Shown here piece by piece: positions 1-8,787 of a stretch of 64,000 nt of DNA (positions are counted from its first letter, which is position 1; each line of letters opens with the position of its first letter). The position numbers were made by a program, and so were the translations under genes. The notes under the pieces were generated by a model, which did no database searches, was not told the DNA's origin, and was given only the letters and a program-made list of their open reading frames with translations. This DNA comes from Catenovulum adriaticum (GTDB taxonomy: Bacteria; Pseudomonadota; Gammaproteobacteria; Enterobacterales; Alteromonadaceae): contig NZ_CP109965.1 of assembly GCF_026725475.1 (NCBI RefSeq), positions 2,170,001 through 2,234,000 on the forward strand, read 5' to 3'.

Positions 1-592
1 TATCAGAGCTAACCGCATAAGCATCAAAGCCGTATTTTTTGGCGATGGCTTTGCGTACTTCATCTGTTTTTTGTTGTGATTTGGGTACTACAATACGCCC
101 TGGTATACCGATACAGGTTGCTTCTGCTGGGACATCTTTAACCACTACAGAATTTGAGCCTACTTTTGCATTTTCGCCAATATTAATTGGCCCTAATACT
201 TTTGCGCCTGCCCCCACTACCACGCCATTGGCTAAAGTTGGGTGTCGTTTACCTTTATTCCAGCTGGTGCCGCCTAAAGTTACCCCATGATATAAAGTGC
301 AATCGTCCCCTATTTCGGCTGTTTCACCAATGACAACGCCCATGCCATGGTCAATAAAAAAACGACGGCCGATAGTTGCGCCGGGGTGAATTTCAATACC
401 GGTTAATAATCTTGCTACGTTAGAGACAAAACGTGCCAGCCATTTCCAATTATGTTGATACAAAGGATGGCTTATTCTGTGCCACCAAATCGCATGCATG
501 CCCGGATAGTTAGTTAAAACATCCATAAAGTTTCGAGCGGCTGGGTCACGATGAAAGACAGCTTGAATGTCTTCTTTTAGCCTGTCGAACAT
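1..592 (-). CDS. cysE: Serine O-acetyltransferase CysE, C-terminus cut by window edge
   Basis: Transfers an acetyl group from acetyl-CoA to L-serine, the first step of cysteine synthesis in the cytoplasm. About 197 residues are visible. The start is the ATG at 592-590, and the stop lies beyond position 1. The short N-terminal helical region ([19 protein letters not shown]) is followed by a left-handed beta-helix of hexapeptide repeats with the family motifs [16 protein letters not shown] and LYHGVTLGG. The N-terminus is shorter than that of E. coli CysE, as in the isc-linked type. Its start codon shares one base with the trmJ stop (TAATG), so the two are probably translationally coupled. In related bacteria this pair leads into iscR and the Fe-S cluster genes, which would lie outside the window to the left; that is inference. 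Confidence 0.93.
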   Translation of the reverse strand, partial: MFDRLKEDIQAVFHRDPAARNFMDVLTNYPGMHAIWWHRISHPLYQHNWKWLARFVSNVARLLTGIEIHPGATIGRRFFIDHGMGVVIGETAEIGDDCTLYHGVTLGGTSWNKGKRHPTLANGVVVGAGAKVLGPINIGENAKVGSNSVVVKDVPAEATCIGIPGRIVVPKSQQKTDEVRKAIAKKYGFDAYAVSSD

Positions 593-1326
593 TATTGTTT
601 ACCTTTATTTTTAACCAGCTTATCAACCGACGCTAACATACCACGTAAAATATTAAGTTCATGCGATTCAGGTCGAGCGCGGTTAAATAAGCGTTTTAAT
701 TTACTCATAACTTGGCCCGGGTGATTTTTAACAATAAATTCGGTGCCAATTAGTGTTTCTTCAAGGTGCTTGTAAAAACGCTCCATATCATCAACCAGTG
801 GATAAGGTTCCACTTGCGTTTCAAATTTTTCTTGCTGTAAATAAGCCATTCTAACTTCGTAACAAAGGGTTTGTACTGCTGCAGCTAAATTGAGTGAACT
901 ATAATCTGGATTTGCCGGAATAATGGCATGGTAAGTGGCTTTTTGCAGCTCTTCATTATTTAAGCCGTTATTTTCACGACCAAAAATAAGCGCAACTTCA
1001 CCATCGTCGTGCTGGGCTTCTTGAATTAATTTAATGCCAGATTCTCTAGGGTCAAGTTCAGGCCAAGCCAAAGTTCGGCTACGTGCACTGGTTGCAATCA
1101 CTAACCGACAGCCTGCCAGCGCTTCATCTAATGTATCTACAATTTTAGCCTTGCCTAATACGTCCGTTGCACCGGCGGCAAGCGCTGATGAATGGCTATC
1201 CGGTTTTGAAACCGGGTCAACTAACCACAAATTAGACAAGCCCATGGTTTTCATCGCGCGAGCGGTTGAACCTATGTTACCAGTGTGAGAAGTATTAATT
1301 AAAATAATCCGGATCTTATCAAGCAT
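592..1326 (-). CDS. trmJ: tRNA (cytidine/uridine-2'-O-)-methyltransferase TrmJ
   Basis: SPOUT-class enzyme that methylates the ribose 2'-O of nucleotide 32 in tRNA using SAM. The 244-residue product is close to E. coli TrmJ and keeps its blocks: [17 protein letters not shown] near the N-terminus, [15 protein letters not shown] and [16 protein letters not shown], which form the knotted SAM site. A longer frame begins at 1371, but family alignment ([10 protein letters not shown]) and a GAGGA-type ribosome site upstream favour the ATG at 1326. It is divergent from suhB, with about 168 bp between the starts for both promoters, and runs directly into cysE. Confidence 0.95.
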   Translation of the reverse strand: MLDKIRIILINTSHTGNIGSTARAMKTMGLSNLWLVDPVSKPDSHSSALAAGATDVLGKAKIVDTLDEALAGCRLVIATSARSRTLAWPELDPRESGIKLIQEAQHDDGEVALIFGRENNGLNNEELQKATYHAIIPANPDYSSLNLAAAVQTLCYEVRMAYLQQEKFETQVEPYPLVDDMERFYKHLEETLIGTEFIVKNHPGQVMSKLKRLFNRARPESHELNILRGMLASVDKLVKNKGKQ

Positions 1327-1494
1327 GTACAGGTGTCCTCTAGAATTGAGCGCGTATTCTAGCATAGACAAGCTTTTTGTTAACTCAAAGCTGAGTTATT
1401 TTTATGAAAAATCGGCTAATTTACTGGCTAAAAATGACTTGTTCAATTATAATACGCGCCGATTTTTAGTTCTTTTACATGACAGGGTAAGATG

Positions 1495-2298
1495 ATGCAT
1501 CCAATGCTGACCATTGCGGTACGCGCAGCGCGTAAAGCAGGCCATACGATTTCTCGTGGCTTTTCACAATTAGACCGAGTAACGGTTGAAAATAAAACTG
1601 ACAATGATTTTGTAACCAATATTGACCGCGAAGCGGAACGCGATATTATTTCAACCATTTTACAATCTTATCCTGATCATAGTTTTATTGGCGAAGAAGG
1701 CGGCCATAAAACAGGTAAAGACGCAGATTACGTTTGGGTAATTGACCCATTAGATGGCACATCTAATTTCTCTCGTGGTATTCCTCATTTTTGTGTTTCG
1801 ATTGCGCTTAGAGTTAAAGGCAAAACGGAAGTTGCGGTTGTTTATGACCCTATCCGTGATGAACTTTTTACTGGCGTAAAAGGCCGTGGCGCTCAGTTAA
1901 ATGAATTTAAAATCCGAGTTGCTAAGAAAAAAGACATGACTGGCACTATTTTAGCAACGGGTTTTCCGTTTAAAGCTAAACAACATTATGATGCTTATAT
2001 AGGTACATTTGGCGCTTTATTTAAAATTGGTGGCGATGTACGCCGCGCTGGCTCTGCGGCGCTTGATTTAGCTTACCTTGCTGCTGGCCGTTATGATGCA
2101 TATTGGGAATTTGGTTTAAAACCTTGGGATACCGCTGCTGGTGAATTAATTGTGCGTGAAGCAGGCGGTATGGTAACTGATATGGTTGGCGGTCATAATT
2201 ACTTTAAATCAGGTAATATTGTGGCAGCTAACCCTAAATTATTGGCGATTACCTTAAAAGAAATTCAGCCTTTTTTAACCCCAGAATTAAAAAAGTAA
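1495..2298 (+). CDS. suhB: Inositol-1-monophosphatase family protein SuhB
   Basis: Mg-dependent inositol monophosphatase that in enterobacteria also acts in rRNA transcription complexes and processing. The 267-residue protein has the full metal site: the GEEGG motif (E67/E68), WVIDPLDGTSNF (D84, D87) and a C-terminal PWDTAAGELIVREAGG. Two ATGs are adjacent (1492 and 1495); I chose the second because E. coli SuhB begins MHPML. An AGGGTAAG ribosome site precedes them. The gene stands alone and ends at a strong terminator. Its divergent position next to trmJ-cysE is conserved in relatives. Confidence 0.95.
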   Translation: MHPMLTIAVRAARKAGHTISRGFSQLDRVTVENKTDNDFVTNIDREAERDIISTILQSYPDHSFIGEEGGHKTGKDADYVWVIDPLDGTSNFSRGIPHFCVSIALRVKGKTEVAVVYDPIRDELFTGVKGRGAQLNEFKIRVAKKKDMTGTILATGFPFKAKQHYDAYIGTFGALFKIGGDVRRAGSAALDLAYLAAGRYDAYWEFGLKPWDTAAGELIVREAGGMVTDMVGGHNYFKSGNIVAANPKLLAITLKEIQPFLTPELKK

Positions 2299-2348
2299 CT
2301 CAATAATCATTAAAAATTAATTGCCAAAAAGCAATTAAACCAATATTT

Positions 2349-2385
2349 AAAGCCCGCTAACCATATAGTTAGCGGGCTTTTTTAT
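2349..2385 (+). terminator. Intrinsic terminator of suhB
   Basis: A perfect 12-bp stem (arms 2350-2361 and 2368-2379, AAGCCCGCTAAC) with a 6-base loop runs into a T-rich tract, about 50 bases after the suhB stop. Confidence 0.9.
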
Positions 2386-2400
2386 TTTTGAAACTTAAAA

Positions 2401-3010
2401 ACGTGCGCTATCGGCAATTGCTCCCGGCGTTGCCTTAAATTTAGGAACGCGTGCGCAAGCTGCACGCCTACGGTGTTTTATGCCAGTTTTGCGTTTGCGG
2501 GGAAAGGTGGTTTTAAACCTAGCGCCTGAATCCTAAAACCTCAAACCTTCCCGGTGGCTTACGCTCATGCTTCGCTAAACCACCCTACGTTTTACAAACC
2601 TCGTAGGCGTGCAGCTGGCCTATAGGGATATAGGTCGTAGAGCATTGCCGGGAGCAAAATGCCGATAGCGCACGCGGTGTTTTATGCCAGTTTTGCGTTT
2701 GCGGGGAAAGGTGGTTTTAAACCTCAAACCTAGCGCCTGAATCCTAAAACCTTCCCGGTGGCTTACGCTCATGCTTCGCTAAACCACCCTACGTTTTACA
2801 AACCTCGCAGGCGTGCAGCTGGCCTATAGGGATATACGTCGTAGAGCATTGCCGGGAGCAAAATGCCGATAGCGCACGCGGTGTTTTATGCCAGTTTTGC
2901 GTTTGCGGGGAAAGGTGGTTTTAAACCTCAAACCTAGCGCCTGAATCCTAAAACCTCGAACCTTCCCGGTGGATTACGCTCATGCTTCGCTAATCAAGGC
3001 TACGGTTTAG
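2401..3010. repeat. Intergenic repeat array A, 204-bp period
   Basis: This non-coding stretch between suhB and the protease gene holds nearly three head-to-tail copies of one unit. The same start (CGGTGTTTTATGCCAG) recurs at 2471, 2675 and 2879, exactly 204 bp apart; the last copy is incomplete and diverges after about 2960. Copies differ by small rearrangements such as the position of CTCAAAC. Each copy carries a palindrome at 2553-2584, 2757-2788 and 2968-2999. A 23-base element at 2406-2428 recurs inverted at 2647-2670 and again near 2850. The region looks richer in G+C than the genes around it. No convincing gene lies inside; 3011-3121 has only AT-rich leader sequence. Confidence 0.85.
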
Positions 3011-3121
3011 CTCTCAACCCTAGCGCCTAGAAAATTAGCGTGTTTTGGGTATATATTTATTTTAATCGATTTGTTATCTTGAACTTGCCTATTCAAATTA
3101 CATAAAGACTTATCTATTTTT

Positions 3122-4387
3122 ATGAAAATCATACATTTATTGACTGCTAGCTGGGCATTCATATATTTATTTACGGCAACTGCTTTTGCTCAAAATAATG
3201 CTGATGCGTTATTTAAAGAGTATGAAACGGTTGTTTTTCAAGTTCAACTTATTGAAAAAAACAGCAATAAAAAATCCGCAATTGGTTCTGCATTTTTAAT
3301 TGAAGGTGGCCATATTGTCACTAATTATCATGTTGTTTCATTATTTGTGAACAGCCCTAATCAATATCGTATTGAATTACTCACGGATAAAAACACAAAC
3401 TTGCCTGCTAAATTAGTTAATTTTGATGTGGTAAATGATTTGGCTATTTTAAAAGCTGATATTCATACGCTTATTCAATTAAAATTAGCGACAGAAAGCC
3501 CAAACCAAGGGGAAGACATATTCTCTATTGGTAACCCACATGACTACGGCATGATAGTATCGCCCGGCACATATAACGGCATTACGGCTCATAGCTTTTA
3601 CCAACGCATAAATTTTACCGGCTCCATTAACCCCGGGATGAGCGGCGGCCCTGTTTTAAATCAGCAAGGTGAAGTTATAGGTGTTAATGTCGCCACTGCG
3701 GGTAATCAACTGGGTTTTTTAGTGCCCTTAACTAAACTAAAAACCTTATTAACAACAACCAAAGCGCCGATCTTAGTTGAAAATTACAACCAGCATATTG
3801 AAACCCAATTATTTACCAGCCAACAAGCATTATATGAACCTTTATTAGCAAGCGACTGGCCTCAAACTCGGTTAGGTCAAACTCAGGTGTTAAGTGAAAT
3901 TGCACCTTTTATTCCTTGCTGGGGGCAATCAAATGCCGAGGCTGAAAAAGCACAATTTAAGGTCAGTGAAATTAATTGCTTAAGTAAAGAAAAGCTCTAT
4001 TTAAACCGAAATTTTCAAAGCGGCAATATTGAAATTCAATTTAGTTGGTTAGATAAAGATAAACTCAATGCGATGCAATTTAGCAAACTGCTAGAAGGCT
4101 CTTTTTCGCGTGCGGGCCCGGGCAACGCGGCGGGCGAAAAAAATGTAAGCAATTATCACTGCAATCAAAATTTTACTCACCCTGCGCAAAACAATGCCAA
4201 CTTTAAAAGTACCTATTGTGTGAGAAACTATAAAAAGTATCCCAGCTTATATGATGTTTTATTTATGTCGGTGTCTGTTCATAATAATAGCTCATCGTTA
4301 ATGAGCCACTTTACGTTATCGGGCGTGAGTAAAGAAAATGCACAAGCCTTTACTCAAAAATTTATGGAGGCAATTCAATGGAATTAA
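3122..4387 (+). CDS. Secreted trypsin-like serine protease with unknown C-terminal domain
   Basis: A 421-residue exported protein. Residues 1-23 form a signal peptide ending in TAFAQ. Residues about 35-210 form a trypsin-like (S1C/DegP-like) fold with the whole triad visible: H70 in TNYHVV, D106 in NDLAIL and S174 in PGMSGGP. There is no PDZ domain. Residues 215-421 match no family I recognise and contain four cysteines (C266, C286, C347, C366), which could form disulfides in the periplasm. Its last 10 bases overlap the start of the FHA gene, so the two are probably made together. Substrate and role are unknown. The ribosome site before the ATG is weak. Confidence 0.85.
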   Translation: MKIIHLLTASWAFIYLFTATAFAQNNADALFKEYETVVFQVQLIEKNSNKKSAIGSAFLIEGGHIVTNYHVVSLFVNSPNQYRIELLTDKNTNLPAKLVNFDVVNDLAILKADIHTLIQLKLATESPNQGEDIFSIGNPHDYGMIVSPGTYNGITAHSFYQRINFTGSINPGMSGGPVLNQQGEVIGVNVATAGNQLGFLVPLTKLKTLLTTTKAPILVENYNQHIETQLFTSQQALYEPLLASDWPQTRLGQTQVLSEIAPFIPCWGQSNAEAEKAQFKVSEINCLSKEKLYLNRNFQSGNIEIQFSWLDKDKLNAMQFSKLLEGSFSRAGPGNAAGEKNVSNYHCNQNFTHPAQNNANFKSTYCVRNYKKYPSLYDVLFMSVSVHNNSSSLMSHFTLSGVSKENAQAFTQKFMEAIQWN

Positions 4388-5397
4388 TCATTCAAACTTT
4401 GTCTCGCTCGGGTAAAGTTAGTCAACAGCAAAAAGCCTCATCTAATGTTATTCGCATTGGCCGAGCTTATGATAATGACATTATTTTAGAAGATATTCAC
4501 ATTAGTGAGCATCATGCCCAAATTAGCCAAAACGAACTGGGCGAATTTGAAATTGAAGACTTAAATTCGTTAAACCATGTTTTTGATAAAGATAAGAATC
4601 AATTACTCAATAAAAAAACACTTAAAAGCGGAGATGAGTTTTATTTAGGTAAACTTAGAATCAAAATATTATCACCTCACCACCCAGTAGCAGAAACCAT
4701 TGCTTTAACTAAAAGTGAAGAAACCGCTGAGTTTTTCTCAAGCAAACTATTTTTTATAACCAGCTTTAGTTTATTTATTAGTTTGTTTGCTTTAACTGAG
4801 TATTTAACTTTTTTTGGTGAATTTAAAATAAAGCAATTATTTAATCCGGTACTGAGTTTAATTTTTGCGTTAACCTTGTGGCCTATCTTTTGGAGCTTAT
4901 TATCCAGATTTTTTAAGCACGAGGCTCGATTTTGGGCTCATTTGTCCACCTTATTGATCACGCTACTTAGTCTAAAAGCGCTAACGAGCGTTAGCAGTTT
5001 GGTGGCTTATAATACGAATGGCACAATTGCCAACGTGATGAATGCGATGGTCGGTTTTGTTATTGTGTTTGCTTGTTTACGTTTTAGTTTATATTTATTT
5101 AATCAAAAACGTGATCGTCGCCAGCTCTGGCTAAGCTTTTCACTCAGCTGCTTTTTATTTGGCTTAGCTTCGCTTGGTTATTATGCAAAACATAAAGACT
5201 TTAGCGCCAGACCAAGCTATTCAGGGTTAATTTTACCTAGTCAGTTTTTATTAAAAGACAGCATTAGCATTGGCGATTTTGTTGATAACAATAGCGAGCT
5301 ATACTCAAGTGCACAACAAGAAGCACGTGAAAAAAAGCAAGATGAGCATTCGACAGATCAAAACGAAACAGAAAATGAAAATTTAATTGAGATGTAG
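4378..5397 (+). CDS. FHA-domain integral membrane protein
   Basis: A 339-residue protein with an N-terminal forkhead-associated domain (about residues 20-100; motifs IRIGRAYDNDI, ISEHHAQI and DLNSLNHVF), which in this family binds phosphothreonine peptides. It keeps the conserved Arg and the S-x-x-H pattern, but the usual NG is NH. About five hydrophobic segments follow, near 124-140, 157-175, 188-205, 217-238 and 247-266, then a hydrophilic acidic tail of about 70 residues. With the FHA domain in the cytoplasm, five crossings would put the tail in the periplasm, where the co-transcribed protease is expected; the topology is inference. The ATG overlaps the protease stop by 10 bases and has a good TGGAGG site. 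Exact function unknown. Confidence 0.8.
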   Translation: MELIIQTLSRSGKVSQQQKASSNVIRIGRAYDNDIILEDIHISEHHAQISQNELGEFEIEDLNSLNHVFDKDKNQLLNKKTLKSGDEFYLGKLRIKILSPHHPVAETIALTKSEETAEFFSSKLFFITSFSLFISLFALTEYLTFFGEFKIKQLFNPVLSLIFALTLWPIFWSLLSRFFKHEARFWAHLSTLLITLLSLKALTSVSSLVAYNTNGTIANVMNAMVGFVIVFACLRFSLYLFNQKRDRRQLWLSFSLSCFLFGLASLGYYAKHKDFSARPSYSGLILPSQFLLKDSISIGDFVDNNSELYSSAQQEAREKKQDEHSTDQNETENENLIEM

Positions 5398-5408
5398 TTA
5401 ACCTCAAC

Positions 5409-5450
5409 AAAGCAGCTAAGCTGTGATAGCTTGGCTGCTTTGTCTTTATT
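5409..5450 (+). terminator. Intrinsic terminator after the protease/FHA pair
   Basis: Arms 5409-5422 and 5428-5441 pair over 14 positions (one G-T) around a GTGAT loop, followed by a T-rich run. It closes the two-gene unit before the transporter. Confidence 0.75.
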
Positions 5451-5492
5451 GGTCATAATGGCAAAAAAGCGCCACCAGAAACAGGATTTTGT

Positions 5493-7541
5493 ATGGCTCA
5501 AACAACCCCTATCATCCCAGCTCAACAATCTATTATCGAATTTAATTTAAATACCATTATATTAGCTATTATTTTGGCTGTTATTTTAACCGCAGCTAAT
5601 GCCTATATAGGCCTGCTCGTTGGTATGACAGTGTCAGCTTCTATTCCAGCTGCGGCCTTAAGTATGGCGATTATGAGTTGGTTTAAAAATACGAATATTT
5701 TACAAAATAATATGGTGCAAACTTCGGCATCGGCCGGTGAAGCTTTGGCGGCTGGGGTTATTTTCACCGTGCCAGCCCTGGTATTAATGCAGGCTTGGCA
5801 AGGATATTCATTTTGGCCTATTTTAATTTTGGCTTTAAGTGGTGGCCTTTTAGGGGTTATTTTTACTATTCCGCTAAGACGCGCGTTAATTATTAATCGC
5901 TCTTTGGCTTTTCCTGAAGGGGTTGCAACCGCTGAAGTATTACAAGCTGGTTTTCAATTAACCGGTACTCAAGCTAACCCCACTGAATTAAATAATAGTA
6001 CCCACTATAAACAAACCGAGTTTAGCTCGAAAAGCCAGTTAGGGGTTCGTCATTTACTTCAAGCCTGTGGCATTAGCGCGCTATTTAAATTAATAGGGAC
6101 TGGTTTTGGCATTTTTTCGGCGTCTGCCACTTGGATAAAACCACTATTAAATGGTCAAATATTAGCTAATTTTAGCATTCAATTTAGTCCGGCGTTATTA
6201 GGCGTTGGTTATATTGTTGGCATTAATATCGCCATTTTGGTGTTAATGGGTGGATTAATTGGCAGCTTAATTGGGATTCCACTCAATTGGTATTTACAGT
6301 CTGATTTTTGGCTTGAACAAGTACAAGTTGCTGATACGAATTTATTAACCCAAACCGATTGGCAGCAACTTGCCAATATGATTTGGCAAGATAACCGCCG
6401 TTTAGGGGTTGGCGCTATGTTAGTGGGTGGTTTGTGGTCGCTGATTCAAATTGCAAAACCAGTTTGGGTTAGCATTAAAACCAATTTAAAATCATTCCAA
6501 TCATTTAAGCAAACCGATAATCAAATATTAAGAACTGAGCACGACTTACCTTTCGCCTTATTAATATTGGCTATGCCTATTGTTATTGCTCCGTTGGTAT
6601 TTTTAATATACCCATTACTGGGAGGAACACCCTACCCTGTTATGTTCACTTTGATTTGGACTTTGTTTGTTGTGGTTTTTGCTTTTATTTTTTCGTCGGT
6701 TGCGGCCTATATGGCTGGGGTGGTGGGGAGTTCAAACAACCCAATTTCTGGGGTGACAATCGCCACTGTTTTAGTTAGCTCGGTTATTTGGTTTTATTTA
6801 TTGTCTGGGTTAACTCAAGTAGCCCAAATTGGTGGCATTATTGTCATGTATTTAGCCGCTGTGACTTGCTCGGCTGCTGCTATTTCAGGTGATAATTTAC
6901 AGGATTTAAAGTGTGGCCATATTTTAGGCTCTACGCCATGGAAGCAACAGGTATTTCAAATGATTGGGGTAGTAGTAGCGGCTATCGTTTTACCTTTTAT
7001 TTTAATTTTATTGGATACCAGTTATGGGATTGGACGAGCCAGTGAAGCGAACCCAAATGCTGATTTTTTAGCGGCACCGCAAGCCGTTTTAATGCGTGAT
7101 TTAACCACGGGTATATTTAATCAAAGTTTAGATTGGTTGATGATTCAGCTTGGCGCGCTTATCGCATTTATTATCATTATTGTTGATTCTATATTGGCAC
7201 GTTTTAAGGCTAAATTTAGGCTGCATGTTTTAGCGGTTGCGATTGGTATTTATTTGCCTTTAGCGTTGGCTATTAGCTTGTTTATTGGCGCTTTATTAAG
7301 GTTTTGGTTAGAGAGTAAGTTAAAGCATCGTACTGAATCTGAAAAAGCTGCTCATAATAAAAACGGTTTATTGTTAGCTTCTGGTTTAATTACGGGTGAA
7401 GCATTAATGGGCGTGTTATTAGCTGTGTTTGCCGCTTTTGTAATACCCCTTGCAACCCCTATTGAATATGCCAGCTGGACAGGCGTAATCGCCTTTTTCT
7501 TAATTTGTTTATATATTTATAAACGCAGCCGAGCGGATTAG
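5493..7541 (+). CDS. OPT-family oligopeptide/metal-chelate transporter
   Basis: A 682-residue polytopic inner-membrane protein made almost wholly of hydrophobic helices. The OPT superfamily signatures are visible: TAANAYIGLLVGMTVSASIP near residue 33, NMVQTSASAGEALAAGVIF near 75, and GVVGSSNNPISGVTIATVLV near 410. Bacterial members take up small peptides or siderophore-like compounds by proton coupling; the substrate cannot be told from sequence. The start at 5493 follows an ACAGGA site. It lies after a terminator, so it probably has its own promoter, and it is bounded downstream by repeat array B. Confidence 0.88.
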   Translation: MAQTTPIIPAQQSIIEFNLNTIILAIILAVILTAANAYIGLLVGMTVSASIPAAALSMAIMSWFKNTNILQNNMVQTSASAGEALAAGVIFTVPALVLMQAWQGYSFWPILILALSGGLLGVIFTIPLRRALIINRSLAFPEGVATAEVLQAGFQLTGTQANPTELNNSTHYKQTEFSSKSQLGVRHLLQACGISALFKLIGTGFGIFSASATWIKPLLNGQILANFSIQFSPALLGVGYIVGINIAILVLMGGLIGSLIGIPLNWYLQSDFWLEQVQVADTNLLTQTDWQQLANMIWQDNRRLGVGAMLVGGLWSLIQIAKPVWVSIKTNLKSFQSFKQTDNQILRTEHDLPFALLILAMPIVIAPLVFLIYPLLGGTPYPVMFTLIWTLFVVVFAFIFSSVAAYMAGVVGSSNNPISGVTIATVLVSSVIWFYLLSGLTQVAQIGGIIVMYLAAVTCSAAAISGDNLQDLKCGHILGSTPWKQQVFQMIGVVVAAIVLPFILILLDTSYGIGRASEANPNADFLAAPQAVLMRDLTTGIFNQSLDWLMIQLGALIAFIIIIVDSILARFKAKFRLHVLAVAIGIYLPLALAISLFIGALLRFWLESKLKHRTESEKAAHNKNGLLLASGLITGEALMGVLLAVFAAFVIPLATPIEYASWTGVIAFFLICLYIYKRSRAD

Positions 7542-7560
7542 GTGTTAGGTTTCTAGGGGC

Positions 7561-8780
7561 TAGAATTTAGGCTTGTTTTATAAACCTTGTAGGCGTGCAG
7601 CTTGCGCACGCGGGTTTTTGGTTAAATTAATTTCGTGTTGCTGATAAGATGGATTCCGTATCACGTTCGTGCCTCACTGTACGGAATGACGAGGTGTGGA
7701 AGCGTGTGCTATCGGCTATTGCTGATGTGGTGCCTTGAATTTAGAAGCGCGAGCTATCGGCAATTGCTCCCTGCATTGCTCTACGACCTATATCTCTATA
7801 GGCCAGCTTCGCGTCTACGGTGCTTTAAGTCAGACTTTAGGTTTGAGAATTTAGATTTTAGAATTGAGGGGTTAGGGTTTTCCTAGCGCCTAGAAGCGCA
7901 GCGGCCTAGTTCCTAACATTGTATTCCTCGATTACGCTCATACTTCGCTAATCAAGGCTACGTTTTTAGGTTTGTTTTATAAACCTTGTAGGCGTGCAGC
8001 TTGCGCACGCGGGTTTTTGGTTAAATTAATTTCGTGTTGCTGATAAGATGGATTCCGTATCACGTTCGTCCCTCACTGTACGGAATGACGAGGCGTGGAA
8101 GCGTGTGCTATCGGCTATTGCTGATGTGGCGTCTTGAATTTAGAAGCGCGCGAGCTATCGGCATTTTGCTCCTGTGTTGCCTTGAACCCAAAAACGCGAG
8201 CTATCGGCAATTGCTCCCTGCATTGCTCTACGACCTATATCCCTATAGGCCAGCTGCACGCCTACGGTGTTCTAGGCCAGCTTCGCGTCTAAGGTGCTTT
8301 AAGTCAGACTTTAGGTTTTAGAATTTAGATTTTAGAATTGAGGGGTTGGGGTTTTCCTAGCGCCTAGAAGCGCAGCGACCTAGTTCCTAACATTGTATTC
8401 CTCGATTACGCTCATACTTCGCTAATCAAGGCTACGTTTTTAGGTTTGTTTTATAAACCTTGTAGGCGTGCAGCTTGCGCACGCGGGTTTATGGTTAAAT
8501 TAATTTCGTGTTGCTGATAAGATGGATTCCGTATCACGTTCGTGCCTCACTGTACGGAATGACGAGGCGTGGAAGCGCGTGCTATCGGCAATTGCTCCCT
8601 GCATTGCTCTACGACCTATATCCCTATAGGCCAGCTTCGCGTCTACGGTGCTTTAAGTCAGACTTTAGATTTTAGATTTTAGCATCGTAGGTACGATTAG
8701 CGACGTGGGCGCGTAATCGTACATTTGTGGTGTTTGAAGTCATCCTCAATTACGCTCATTCTTCGCTAAACCACCCTATG
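7561..8780. repeat. Intergenic repeat array B, 399/474-bp units
   Basis: The 1.2 kb between the OPT gene and the outer-membrane protein is a non-coding array. The block TAAACCTTGTAGGCGTGCAG recurs at 7581, 7980 and 8454. The second unit carries about 75 extra bases (around 8140-8275), and the third is truncated near 8680. Each unit has a palindromic element with arms ATTCCGTA/TACGGAAT (about 7651-7690, 8050-8090, 8524-8564). Others carry a TTAGCG/GCGTAA type palindrome (7926-7957, 8400-8431, 8744-8775). The segment 8195-8263 is nearly the reverse complement of 2604-2671 in array A. A further inverted repeat lies near 8693-8732. Open frames inside have no family resemblance. Confidence 0.85.
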
Positions 8781-8787
8781 GTTTTAG

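Noticed and set aside
2401..3010. CRISPR array
   Set aside because: The repeat unit is 204 bp, copies are contiguous without unique spacers, and no cas gene is present.
4378..5397. Type VI secretion FHA component
   Set aside because: No other type VI gene is nearby, and the membrane segments do not fit TagH or Fha proteins.
7635..8321. Open frames of 83 and 95 codons inside repeat array B
   Set aside because: They are two copies of the same repeat read in one frame, have no ribosome site or family resemblance, and end where the repeats diverge.
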